Assembly: GCA_031425695.1 (NCBI GenBank)
Contig: JANPJV010000227.1
Span: forward strand, 1 to 12,181
DNA length: 12,181 bases
Origin: JANPJV01 sp031425695
GTDB lineage: Bacteria; Pseudomonadota; Gammaproteobacteria; Xanthomonadales; SZUA-5
Reading direction: 5' to 3'
The position numbers and the translations under genes were made by a program. Under the pieces are notes generated by a model. The model saw only the letters and a list, made by a program, of their open reading frames with translations. It was not told where the DNA came from and made no database searches. The number at the start of each line of letters is the position of its first letter. Position 1 is the stretch's first letter. Of this stretch, positions 1 to 6,902 are shown piece by piece.

Positions 1-184
1 GTCCGGACCCACGCAGTCAAGAGCAAAAGCGTTCGGACAAGGTCCGGACCCATGCAAGTCAAGAGCAAAAGCGTCCGGACAAGGTCCGGACCCACACAAG
101 TCAAGAGCAAAAGCGTCCGGACAAGGTCCGGACCCACGCAAGTCAAGAGCAAAAGCGTCCGGACAATGTCCGGACCCATGCAAG
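1..184. repeat. Tandem array of a 42-bp palindromic element, about 4.4 copies
   Basis: Copies begin at 1 (41 bp), 42, 84, 126 and 168; the last breaks off after 17 bp at 184. Each carries two self-complementary GTCCGGAC octamers separated by AAG (AAT in the last junction), followed by CCCACGCAAGTCAAGAGCAA with few differences between copies. Adjacent octamers can fold as an 8-bp stem with a 3-nt loop. The first base of the window is already inside a unit, so the array probably continues outside. It starts 11 bp past the stop codon of the wsp output gene, so on the minus strand it would form the 3' end of the operon transcript. The plus-strand reading frame through the array is open only because 42 is a multiple of three; I do not regard it as a gene. 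Confidence 0.93.
151..175 (-). terminator. Possible intrinsic terminator of the wsp operon, from the first array unit
   Basis: Read on the minus strand, the first unit met after the operon gives a GTCCGGAC stem, loop ATT, GTCCGGAC stem, then GCTTTT. This is an 8-bp GC-rich hairpin followed by a short T run 20-45 nt past the stop codon. The T tract is only four bases, so efficiency is uncertain, but the same hairpin-T4 structure repeats every 42 bp and could act cumulatively. The role is inferred from structure and position. Confidence 0.45.
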
Positions 185-195
185 ATCGCGACGAC

Positions 196-1488
196 CTACG
201 ACAAGAACCGCTTGATCCGCACCGGCAAGCGCAAGCTCACCTCGGTGCCCTGGCCGGGCTGGCTCGAGATTTCGATGCTGCCGCCGTGCTGGTGCATGGT
301 CCCGTAGGCCACCGAGAGGCCGAGGCCAGTGCCGGCGCCGACCGGCTTGGTGGTAAAGAAGGGCTCGAAGACGCGCGGCAGCTGCGCCGGCTCGATGCCG
401 CGGCCGTTGTCGCGGATGCGTACGATCACCGCGTCGGCCTCGGTGCGGACGTCGATCACGATCCGGCCGTCGTCGCCGATGGCTTCGACCGCGTTCATCA
501 GGACGTTGAGGAACACCTGGTTGATCTGCGTCGGCAGGCATTCGACCATTGGCAGCTCGACGTAGTTGCGCTCCACGGTCTTGCCGCGCAGTGCGTGGCC
601 GATGACGTTGAGGGTGCTGTCGAGGCCGGCGCGCAGGTCGACCTGCTGCCACTCGGATTGATCGACGTGGCTGAACTCTTTCAGGTCGGCCACGATCTTG
701 ATCACCCGGGCGATGCCATCGGTGGTCTCGGCGAACAGCGCCTTGACGTCATCGCGCAGGAAATCGATGTCGATGTTCGCCTTGACCGTCTCCAGGTGCA
801 GCATTTCCGGGCGCCCATCCTTGATCCCGGATTCGAGCAGCTCATAGGCCGCGATCAGTCCCAGGAGCGAATCCACGTAGCGGCTGAGCGAGCCCAGGTT
901 GGAGCGCACGAAGCCGATCGGGTTGTTGATCTCGTGGGCGACACCGGCGGCGAGCTGGCCGACCGAGGCCATCTTTTCCGCTTGCAGGAGCTGCGTCTGC
1001 GCGCCCGCCAGGCGCTGGTTGAGCTGCTCGAGCTCGCCGTTGCGTTGCGACAGCAGGCGCTCGGCGGCATCCCGCTGGCGGCGTGACTGGTGCGCATTGC
1101 CGTGGTGGCGCACGCGCGCGATCAGCTCGATGCGGTCGGGCAGCTTGACCAGGTAGTCGTGCGCGCCGGCCGCGAAGGCCTCGCTCTTGACCTTCGGATC
1201 CTCCTTGCTGGAGAGCACGATGATCGGCACGCCGGCGGTGCGCTCGTCGCCGAGGTACTCAGCGACCAGCGCCAGCCCGTCGATGCCGGGCATCACCAGG
1301 TCCTGCAGGATGACGTCCGGCTTGAGATCGATGGCGAGCTGCATGGCGGCGGCCGGATCCCTGCAGAAATGCATGCTGATCAGCGGGTCGCCGCTGAGCG
1401 CGCGTCGCACCGCCTCGCCGACCATCGCCTGGTCGTCCACCAGCAGGACTGTGAGCTCGTTCTGGCTGGCGGCGTTCACCTCGGACAC
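196..1488 (-). CDS. wspHRR: WspR-type receiver fused to a histidine kinase (WspHRR-like output protein)
   Basis: This 430-residue hybrid is the likely output of the Wsp pathway. Residues 12-130 form a CheY-like receiver with acidic pocket D18-D19, phosphoacceptor D63 (in LQDLVMPG) and K115 (in DYLVKLP). Wording such as LLVDDQAMVGEAVRR and VKSEAFAAGAHDYLVKLP closely matches WspR receivers as I know them. A coiled coil (about 135-172) leads to a HisKA domain with H185 (in HEINNP) and an HATPase_c domain: N332, G1 box DNGRGI 360-365, FEPFFTT 374-380, GTGLGLS 386-392. No GGDEF domain and no membrane segment are present, so it should be cytosolic. The GTG start at 1488 follows GGGAGA at good spacing and lies 13 nt inside the wspF end. 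I infer that WspE phosphorylates D63 and that this alters kinase activity toward an unidentified regulator. The symbol follows Burkholderia usage from memory. Confidence 0.88.
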   Translation of the reverse strand: MSEVNAASQNELTVLLVDDQAMVGEAVRRALSGDPLISMHFCRDPAAAMQLAIDLKPDVILQDLVMPGIDGLALVAEYLGDERTAGVPIIVLSSKEDPKVKSEAFAAGAHDYLVKLPDRIELIARVRHHGNAHQSRRQRDAAERLLSQRNGELEQLNQRLAGAQTQLLQAEKMASVGQLAAGVAHEINNPIGFVRSNLGSLSRYVDSLLGLIAAYELLESGIKDGRPEMLHLETVKANIDIDFLRDDVKALFAETTDGIARVIKIVADLKEFSHVDQSEWQQVDLRAGLDSTLNVIGHALRGKTVERNYVELPMVECLPTQINQVFLNVLMNAVEAIGDDGRIVIDVRTEADAVIVRIRDNGRGIEPAQLPRVFEPFFTTKPVGAGTGLGLSVAYGTMHQHGGSIEISSQPGQGTEVSLRLPVRIKRFLS

Positions 1489-2480
1489 TGGCCATCTCCC
1501 GCACGCGTCAGTATATCCAGGCGACCCGCGATCGCCGTCACCGGCAGGATTTCGGTTGCGGCTTTGAGCCGCGCGGCCGCCCGTGGCATGCCGTAGATCG
1601 CGCTACTGGCAGCATCCTGGGCAATCGTGTGGTGGCCGCGGTCACGCAGGACGCGCAGGCCGCGTGCACCATCTTCACCCATTCCGGTCAGCAGCACGCC
1701 GATGGCGCGGCCGCGCCAGCGCCGCGCGATGCTCTCGAACAGCACGTCAATGGAAGGCCGATGGGTGAGCTCGCTAGGCTCGGTGCTGTAGCAGAGGTGC
1801 TGGCGCGCGGACAACAGCAGGTGTTCATGGCCATTGGCGAGGAGGGCGACACCGGGCTCGGGCAGCCCGCCTTCGAGGGCGAGCCGCACCGGCACGGTGG
1901 AGTCCTGCCCGAGCCAGTCACTCATGCCGGAGGCGAACTGCGCATCAATGTGCTGGACGATCAGGATGGCCGCGGGAAAGCTTAGAGGCAGGCCGCCGAG
2001 TATCTGCGCAATCGCGGCCGGCCCGCCCGCCGACGCGCCGATGGCGACCAAGGTCGGCTGCGCGCCCGCGCTGCCGGGCGGAGTGCGCTGCTGGGCCAGC
2101 AAGTCGGCCAAATGCTTGAGCTTCAGCAGCAGCGGGGCAACCAGCGCCGGAGCGGGCGTGATCGGCAGTTCGACGACATCGACCGCGCCGTTGCCGAGTG
2201 CATCGAAAACCGTGGCCGCGTGAGTGTCATTGCCACCTCTGCGCAACAGCAGCACCGCGCTGCCGCCGCCGGCCAGCGCGCGGGTTGTTCCGACCGTATC
2301 TTCACCGGGAACCAGCTCGAGCAACACCAACCGTGCCGGCTGCAGCGCGTTGCGCTCCAAAGCCTCGCTGCTGCTGCCGACTTCCCACAGCAGCTCGTAG
2401 GTGGCAATCGGCGCAAGCGTCTCGCGCAGCAATGCGCGCATCTCCGGCCGGGCGTGCACCAGCCCGATATTCAAGTTCAT
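1476..2480 (-). CDS. wspF: WspF: CheB-type protein-glutamate methylesterase with degenerate receiver
   Basis: This 334-residue protein should remove methyl groups from WspA glutamates (and may deamidate glutamines), opposing WspC. The C-terminal CheB domain (about 142-330) keeps the catalytic triad: S150 in GASAGG, H177 in VQHID and D270 in GMGEDG. The N-terminal domain (about 1-125) has receiver-like spacing but lacks the chemistry. The phosphoacceptor position is E55 (in LVLLELVPG), the usual paired acids after strand 1 are replaced by HAR at 9-11, and E104 stands where the conserved Lys is expected (DVVELP). Phosphorylation by WspE therefore looks impossible or strongly altered. The ATG overlaps the wspE stop as ATGA, implying coupled translation. 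In Pseudomonas, loss of WspF locks the pathway on; whether this pseudo-receiver leaves the esterase free or always inhibited cannot be told from sequence. Confidence 0.9.
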   Translation of the reverse strand: MNLNIGLVHARPEMRALLRETLAPIATYELLWEVGSSSEALERNALQPARLVLLELVPGEDTVGTTRALAGGGSAVLLLRRGGNDTHAATVFDALGNGAVDVVELPITPAPALVAPLLLKLKHLADLLAQQRTPPGSAGAQPTLVAIGASAGGPAAIAQILGGLPLSFPAAILIVQHIDAQFASGMSDWLGQDSTVPVRLALEGGLPEPGVALLANGHEHLLLSARQHLCYSTEPSELTHRPSIDVLFESIARRWRGRAIGVLLTGMGEDGARGLRVLRDRGHHTIAQDAASSAIYGMPRAAARLKAATEILPVTAIAGRLDILTRAGDGQCPR

Positions 2481-4813
2481 GTCGCCTCCCCGATCAGGTC
2501 GACGACAGCCTGTAGCAGCGTCTCGTCGTGGAAGCTGCCCTTGGTGAGGTAATAGTCGGCGCCCGCGTCCAGGCCGCGGCGGCGATCTTCCTCACGGTCC
2601 TTGTAGCTGACGATCATGACCGGGAGCGACGCGAGCGCCGCATCCTTGCGAATGGCCAGCACCAGCGCGATCCCATCCATCCGCGGCATGTCGATATCGG
2701 TGACGACCAGGTCGAAATGTGCGGCGCGCAGCGCGTTCCAGCCGTCGACGCCATCGACCGCGACCTCGACCTCGAAGCCGCCTTGCTGCAGCAACTTGCG
2801 TTCGACTTCGCGCACGGTCAGCGAATCATCGATCACCAGCACCCGCTTGCGGGTGAGCGCCGGACCCAGGCTCGCCGCTTCGCGCACGCTGTCGAGGCGG
2901 CCGCCCACGACCAGTTTCTCGACCGAACGGATCAGATCCTCGACGTCGACGATGAGCACGGGAGCGCCATCTTCCATCAGGGCGCCGGCCGCGATGTCCT
3001 TGATCTTCCCGAGACGCGGATCGAGCGACTGGACGACCAGCTCGCGCTCGCCGAGAAAGCGCTCGACCACCAGGCCGTAGCTCAAGCCCTCGTCGCCGAG
3101 CACGATCACCGGCAGCCAGTCGTCGCTCATCGACACGTCGGCGCCGCCGAGCACCTGCTGGGCCCGGACCAGCCCGATCGAACGGCCTTCGAGCTCGAAA
3201 TGCTGGCGCCCCTCGAGCAACTGGATGCGCGTGCGCGGCAATTTGAGCGTGTGCAGGATGTAGGCGAGCGGGAACGCATAGGGCTCGCCGCCGATCTGCG
3301 CCAGCAGGGTGCGCACGACCGAGAGCGTCAGCGGCAGCTGCAGGGTGAAACGGGTTCCGTGGCCAAGCTGGGTGTGCAGGCGGACGCTGCCGCGGACTTG
3401 CTTGAGCATGTCCTGTACCGCATCGAGGCCGACGCCGCGTCCGGAAATCGCGGTGACCTCGCCCTTCATCGAAAAGCCGGGCAGGAACAAGAACTCCAGC
3501 ACTTCAGCATCGCTCATGCGCTGTGCCAGCTCGGCATTGGTCAGGCGACGTGCGACGATGGTTGCACGCAGCTGGTCGAGATCGATGCCGCGGCCGTCGT
3601 CGACGACACTGATCTGCAGGACGCCGGCGCTGTGGCGCGCCTCCAAGGTGATCGTGCCCTCGGCCGGCTTGCCCGCAGCCAGCCGCTGCGCCGGCGATTC
3701 GATGCCGTGGTCGAGTGCATTGCGCAGCAGGTGGCCAATCGGCGCATCCAGTTGCTCCAGGATTTCGCGGTCGACCTGGGTGGCGTGCCCGAGGATCACC
3801 AGCCGCACCTTTTTCTCCAGCGTATGCGCGACATCGCGGAGCATCCGCGGCCAGCCCTGGATGCCATCGGCGAATGGCCGCATGCGACTGGCGAGCGCTT
3901 CGCCATAGAGTCGATTGGCGAGGTTGGTGGAGCGCGCATCAAAGGCCTCGAGCTCGAGCAGCCGCTGCTGTAGCAGCTGCGAGCCGTCGAGTACGCGCTG
4001 CTGCACCTCGTGCAGAAGGTTGGCGGCGGCCTCGTCGAGCAGCGCTGGCGGCAGCAGCTCGCGCAGGCGCTCGATGGCCTGGCCGCATTGTTGGCTCTGG
4101 CGCTTCATCCGCAACAAGGATTGTGCAAAGGGCTTGAGCCAGCGCGACTCGACCAGCGACTCGCCGGCCAGGCCGAGCAGGCGATTGAGGTTTTCCGCGG
4201 TGACCCGCAAGGCACGCTCGCCCGGCTCGCGGTCAGGCGGTCGCGACGGAGCGTCGAGACTCGAAGGCGAAAGCGTCCGGACAAGGTCCGGACCCACAGG
4301 AGGCGAAACCGTCGGGACAAGGTCCGGGGCCACAGACGGCGAAAGCGTCCGGACAAGGTCCGGACCCACAGGAGACAAAGGCGTCGGGACAAGGTCCGGG
4401 CCCACAGACGGCGAAGGCGTCGGCACAAGGTCCGGGCCCACGTCCGTGGGGCTGGCGAGGACCGCGGCCAGGTCGATGAGAAAACGGCTGACTTCGGCGT
4501 CCTCGCCAGCGAGCGCGCTCTCTTCGCTGCCGATGTGCAACAGCAAGTCGAGACCGCGCAGCATGAGATCAATATGTGCGCGGGCGAGCCGCAACCGCCC
4601 CTCCTGTGCTGCGACGAAGCAGTCCTCCATCGCGTGGGCGACGTCGACACCGGCATCCAGGCCGACGATACGGGCCGCGCCCTTGAGCGAATGCGCGGCG
4701 CGCATGCAGGCTTCCAGCTCAGCGGCGTTGGTGTGGTCGCGCTCCAGCAGGAGCAGCCCCTGCGTCAGCACCTGGGCCTGGCCCTCGGCCTCGGCGCGGA
4801 ACAGCTCGAGCAT
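2477..4813 (-). CDS. wspE: WspE: hybrid CheA histidine kinase with C-terminal receiver
   Basis: Central kinase of the operon. Counting from the ATG at 4813 (778 residues): Hpt domain 1-120 with phosphorylated H41 in AAHSLKGAAR; a linker with five 12-residue repeats (125-184); a helical dimerisation region about 203-330; HATPase_c with N365 (HLLRNALDHG), G1 box DDGRGID 405-411, ATP-lid region about 443-456 and GRGVGLD 458-464; CheW-like P5 domain about 495-635; receiver 656-775 with D662-D663, D706 and K758. It should autophosphorylate at H41 under control of WspA and the couplers, then pass phosphate to its own receiver and to the output protein. The start is unclear: a strong AGGGAGG stands 8 nt before an in-frame ATC at 4840, which would add nine residues, while the ATG has no good ribosome site. 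The frame is open upstream to 5470, but that part overlaps wspD and is not coding. Confidence 0.93.
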   Translation of the reverse strand: MLELFRAEAEGQAQVLTQGLLLLERDHTNAAELEACMRAAHSLKGAARIVGLDAGVDVAHAMEDCFVAAQEGRLRLARAHIDLMLRGLDLLLHIGSEESALAGEDAEVSRFLIDLAAVLASPTDVGPDLVPTPSPSVGPDLVPTPLSPVGPDLVRTLSPSVAPDLVPTVSPPVGPDLVRTLSPSSLDAPSRPPDREPGERALRVTAENLNRLLGLAGESLVESRWLKPFAQSLLRMKRQSQQCGQAIERLRELLPPALLDEAAANLLHEVQQRVLDGSQLLQQRLLELEAFDARSTNLANRLYGEALASRMRPFADGIQGWPRMLRDVAHTLEKKVRLVILGHATQVDREILEQLDAPIGHLLRNALDHGIESPAQRLAAGKPAEGTITLEARHSAGVLQISVVDDGRGIDLDQLRATIVARRLTNAELAQRMSDAEVLEFLFLPGFSMKGEVTAISGRGVGLDAVQDMLKQVRGSVRLHTQLGHGTRFTLQLPLTLSVVRTLLAQIGGEPYAFPLAYILHTLKLPRTRIQLLEGRQHFELEGRSIGLVRAQQVLGGADVSMSDDWLPVIVLGDEGLSYGLVVERFLGERELVVQSLDPRLGKIKDIAAGALMEDGAPVLIVDVEDLIRSVEKLVVGGRLDSVREAASLGPALTRKRVLVIDDSLTVREVERKLLQQGGFEVEVAVDGVDGWNALRAAHFDLVVTDIDMPRMDGIALVLAIRKDAALASLPVMIVSYKDREEDRRRGLDAGADYYLTKGSFHDETLLQAVVDLIGEAT
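4267..4446. repeat. Five in-frame 36-bp copies of the GTCCGGAC element inside wspE
   Basis: Units start at 4267, 4303, 4339, 4375 and 4411, exactly 36 bp apart. Units 1 and 3 keep the perfect core GTCCGGACAAGGTCCGGAC; units 2, 4 and 5 carry changes (GTCGGGAC or GTCGGCAC, and GTCCGGGG or GTCCGGGC) that weaken the hairpin. On the coding strand they encode five 12-residue repeats, such as VGPDLVRTLSPS, at WspE residues 125-184 between the Hpt and dimerisation regions. They share about 28 bp of core with the 42-bp array at 1-184. Confidence 0.93.
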
Positions 4814-4848
4814 GGAGAAGCCACTCAGGTCGCGTTCGATGACGGCGA

Positions 4849-4855
4849 CCTCCCT
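4849..4855 (-). promoter_or_regulatory. Strong Shine-Dalgarno preceding a non-canonical ATC in wspE
   Basis: On the minus strand AGGGAGG is followed after 8 nt by ATC (4840-4838), in frame with wspE. No ATG, GTG or TTG lies in that frame between 4900 and the ATG at 4813. The site is ideally placed for the ATC and too far (35 nt) from the ATG. Confidence 0.6.
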
Positions 4856-4877
4856 TGGCGTGCCACGACGATGGCGC

Positions 4878-5594
4878 TCAGGTCGATGACTGCAAGCTCC
4901 GGTCGATGGCGGCGAAGAGCAGCTTCTCGTCGAGGACGCCGACCGGTTGCTGCTCCCATTCGAGCAGCGCGCGGCTGAAGCTCGAAGCTGCGCGCGCCAC
5001 CGTCGTCGGTGCTGGCTGCAGCGCTGCCACGGGCACGCGGTGGATGCCGAGCACATCGTCGACCGGCACCACGGCGCGGCTGTTGCCGAGTTGCAGCACC
5101 AGCAGGCGGGCTTCCTCCAGGCGCCGCGTGCGCCGCACCGGTGACCCAGCCGCGGGCGCCGCCGGCTGGCCTGGATCGATTCCGAGGAGCCGTTGCAAGG
5201 AAACGCACACGCGCAGCTCGCCGCGCACGTTGCAGAGGCCGAGGATGCTGCCATCGCGCCGTTGTGGCAGCGAGTGGATCGGGCGCAGGTCGGCAATCTC
5301 GTCGAAGACGACCGTCGGCAGCGCAAGGCGCTCGCTGCCGATGCGGAACAGCACCAGCGACACGCTGCTGACCTCCACCCGCGCCTTCGCCGCGGCCACG
5401 TGCGCGGTCCAACGCTGCAGGTGATCGTCGGGCAGCGGCACGTCCAGCAGCGCCACCGCGGCGGCCGCATGCACCGGGCAGTTGCGGCAATGAATGTGGG
5501 CTACCAGCTTCGGGCAACTGAGATCGCCACGGACGCCGATGCGGTTCCAGCAATCGTCGAGCACGGTGCGCATGGGAAGCGGCAGTGTGCTCAT
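4878..5594 (-). CDS. wspD: WspD: CheW-type coupling protein with N-terminal cysteine cluster
   Basis: This 238-residue cytosolic adaptor should link WspA to the kinase WspE. The CheW domain covers about 75-235: SLVLFRIGSERLALP opens the first subdomain, and LGLCNVRGELRVCVSL (118-133) is the typical LGxxNxRG turn. A region before the CheW fold (1-70) contains C15, C27, C36 and C39, in DCWNRIG, SCPKL and HCRNCPVHAA, spaced C-x11-C-x8-C-x2-C. As far as I recall this motif is conserved in WspD-type couplers; its role is unknown to me, and metal or Fe-S binding is only a guess. The ATG shares ATGA with the wspC stop. It is longer than the plain coupler WspB (150 residues), which fits the two-coupler layout of Wsp operons. 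Confidence 0.9.
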   Translation of the reverse strand: MSTLPLPMRTVLDDCWNRIGVRGDLSCPKLVAHIHCRNCPVHAAAAVALLDVPLPDDHLQRWTAHVAAAKARVEVSSVSLVLFRIGSERLALPTVVFDEIADLRPIHSLPQRRDGSILGLCNVRGELRVCVSLQRLLGIDPGQPAAPAAGSPVRRTRRLEEARLLVLQLGNSRAVVPVDDVLGIHRVPVAALQPAPTTVARAASSFSRALLEWEQQPVGVLDEKLLFAAIDRSLQSST

Positions 5595-6793
5595 GAGGCA
5601 GTGCCCAGGCGCGCGCGGCGGCTCAGGCGCTCACGCAGCCGGCGGGCGCCTTCGAGATCGCCCTGGTGCTCGAGCAGGAGCGCCAGCTGCACCAGCGCTT
5701 CGTGGTGCCGCGGGTCCAGGTACAAGGCCTTGCGATAATGCTGTGCCGCCAGCGCGGGCGCCCCGGCGGCGTCGCTCACCAGCGCGTAGAGGTAGTGCGC
5801 CTCGGCATTGGCCGGGTGCTCCTTGAGCAGCTGCCGGCACGCCTGGGTGGCGGCGTCGAGCTGGCCACTGTCGGCAAGCGCGCGCGCCTGCTCGATGCTG
5901 CTGGCAGGCACCCGCCTCGGGCCGGCGGTCGGCGCGACCGGGCGCGGAGCTGGCGGCGGCGCGGTGCGCGGCGCTGGCGGCAGCGGTGCCACCGGTGCAC
6001 CCGCGCGCTGGCGCCGAAAACCGAAGGCCAGCGGCACGCCCAGGGGGTCGAAGCCCGATTGCAGCACCAGCCCTGCCTCCGAAGGCGCCACGAAGAGCAC
6101 GCCGTCGGCTTCGAGCATCCGTTGCAGCATGTCGAGTGCACGCGCCTGCGTGGCGCGGTCGAAGTAAATGAGCAGGTTGCGGCAGAAGACGGCTCCCGCC
6201 CGCGTGCCGTCTGGAAACAGCAAGGGATCGAGCAGGTTGCCGCGCTGGAAGTCGACCTGCGCGCGGACACAGTCGCGCACCTGATGGCCGCCGGCCACCT
6301 GCACGAAATGCCGATCGCGAAAGCCGAGGTCGCCGCTGCGAAAGGCGTTGCGGCCGTAGCTACCTGCTTTCCCGAGCTCCAGTGCACGCTCGCTGATGTC
6401 GACCGCGGTGACGCGGAAGCGCGCAGGATCGATGCCGGCATCGAGCAAGGCCATGGCGATCGAATAAGCTTCCTCGCCACTCGAGCAGGGCACGCTGAAT
6501 ACGCGCAGGCACGCTTCCGGGTTTCGCAGGAGCCAGTCCTGTGCGTGCGCCGACAGCGCGACAAAAGCCTGCGGATCGCGGAAGAACCAGGTCTCCGGCA
6601 CCACCACCGCCTCGATCAGGAGCTGCCGCTCCAGGCCAGGCAGGCATACCCGCTGCCAGTAGGCATCGACGTCGGTGAGCCCCAGCGCACGCATGCGCGA
6701 TTGCACCGCGCGCTCGATCGATTGCGCCCCCACTGAGGCCACATCGAGCCCGATGCTGGCATGCAGCAGTTGCTCGAAGGCGGTGATATTCAT
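5591..6793 (-). CDS. wspC: WspC: CheR-type receptor methyltransferase with TPR tail
   Basis: This 400-residue protein should methylate glutamates of WspA with S-adenosylmethionine. The N-terminal CheR helical domain (1-60) is followed by the catalytic domain with PETWFFRDP (66-74), the SAM-binding region FSVPCSSGEEAYSIAM (99-114), VTAVDIS (128-134) and FCRNLLIYFD (203-212). A proline/alanine-rich linker (265-297) joins about three TPR-like helical repeats (299-392), a known add-on in WspC and FrzF-like methyltransferases used for protein contact. The ATG at 6793 has no clear Shine-Dalgarno and lies 11 bp from a large inverted repeat that fills the gap after wspB, so its translation may depend on that structure. 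The 3' end overlaps wspD by 4 nt. Confidence 0.92.
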   Translation of the reverse strand: MNITAFEQLLHASIGLDVASVGAQSIERAVQSRMRALGLTDVDAYWQRVCLPGLERQLLIEAVVVPETWFFRDPQAFVALSAHAQDWLLRNPEACLRVFSVPCSSGEEAYSIAMALLDAGIDPARFRVTAVDISERALELGKAGSYGRNAFRSGDLGFRDRHFVQVAGGHQVRDCVRAQVDFQRGNLLDPLLFPDGTRAGAVFCRNLLIYFDRATQARALDMLQRMLEADGVLFVAPSEAGLVLQSGFDPLGVPLAFGFRRQRAGAPVAPLPPAPRTAPPPAPRPVAPTAGPRRVPASSIEQARALADSGQLDAATQACRQLLKEHPANAEAHYLYALVSDAAGAPALAAQHYRKALYLDPRHHEALVQLALLLEHQGDLEGARRLRERLSRRARLGTAS

Positions 6794-6804
6794 GGCGAGG
6801 ACCC

Positions 6805-6885
6805 GTAGCCCGGGTAAGCCGAAGGCGCACCCGGGGAGTTGCCCGCGCGATTGTCCCGGGAGCGCCTGCGGCTTACCCGGGCTAC
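6805..6885. repeat. Inverted REP doublet (REPIN-like) between wspB and wspC
   Basis: The left arm 6805-6835 starts GTAGCCCGGGTAAGCC; the right arm 6854-6885 ends with its reverse complement. Over 31 aligned positions I count two mismatches; the arms flank an 18-nt spacer. Each arm can also fold on itself (CCCGGGT with ACCCGGG, GCC-GAA-GGC). GTAG at both outer ends is the hallmark of REP sequences moved by RAYT (TnpA-REP) transposases, and two REPs facing inward form a REPIN. The element nearly fills the 109-bp gap 6794-6902. Effects on mRNA stability or on wspC expression are plausible but inferred. Confidence 0.88.
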
Positions 6886-6902
6886 CAAGAGCGCGCTCTC
6901 GC

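Noticed and set aside
1..184. CRISPR array
   Set aside because: The 42-bp units are repeated in full, with no unique spacers between repeats, and no cas gene is present.
52..1086. Long plus-strand open frame across the array and the output gene
   Set aside because: It is antisense to a gene with full receiver and kinase motifs; its product is low-complexity and begins with a translation of the tandem repeat. Long opposite-strand frames are common at this GC content.
2528..3973. 481-codon plus-strand open frame opposite wspE
   Set aside because: It mirrors the codon bias of wspE, has no recognisable motif and no ribosome site; treated as a shadow.
4841..5470. Upstream extension of the wspE reading frame
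   Set aside because: It overlaps nearly all of wspD in another frame, reads as Arg/Cys/Ser-rich sequence without domain features, and a clean Hpt domain begins only after 4840.
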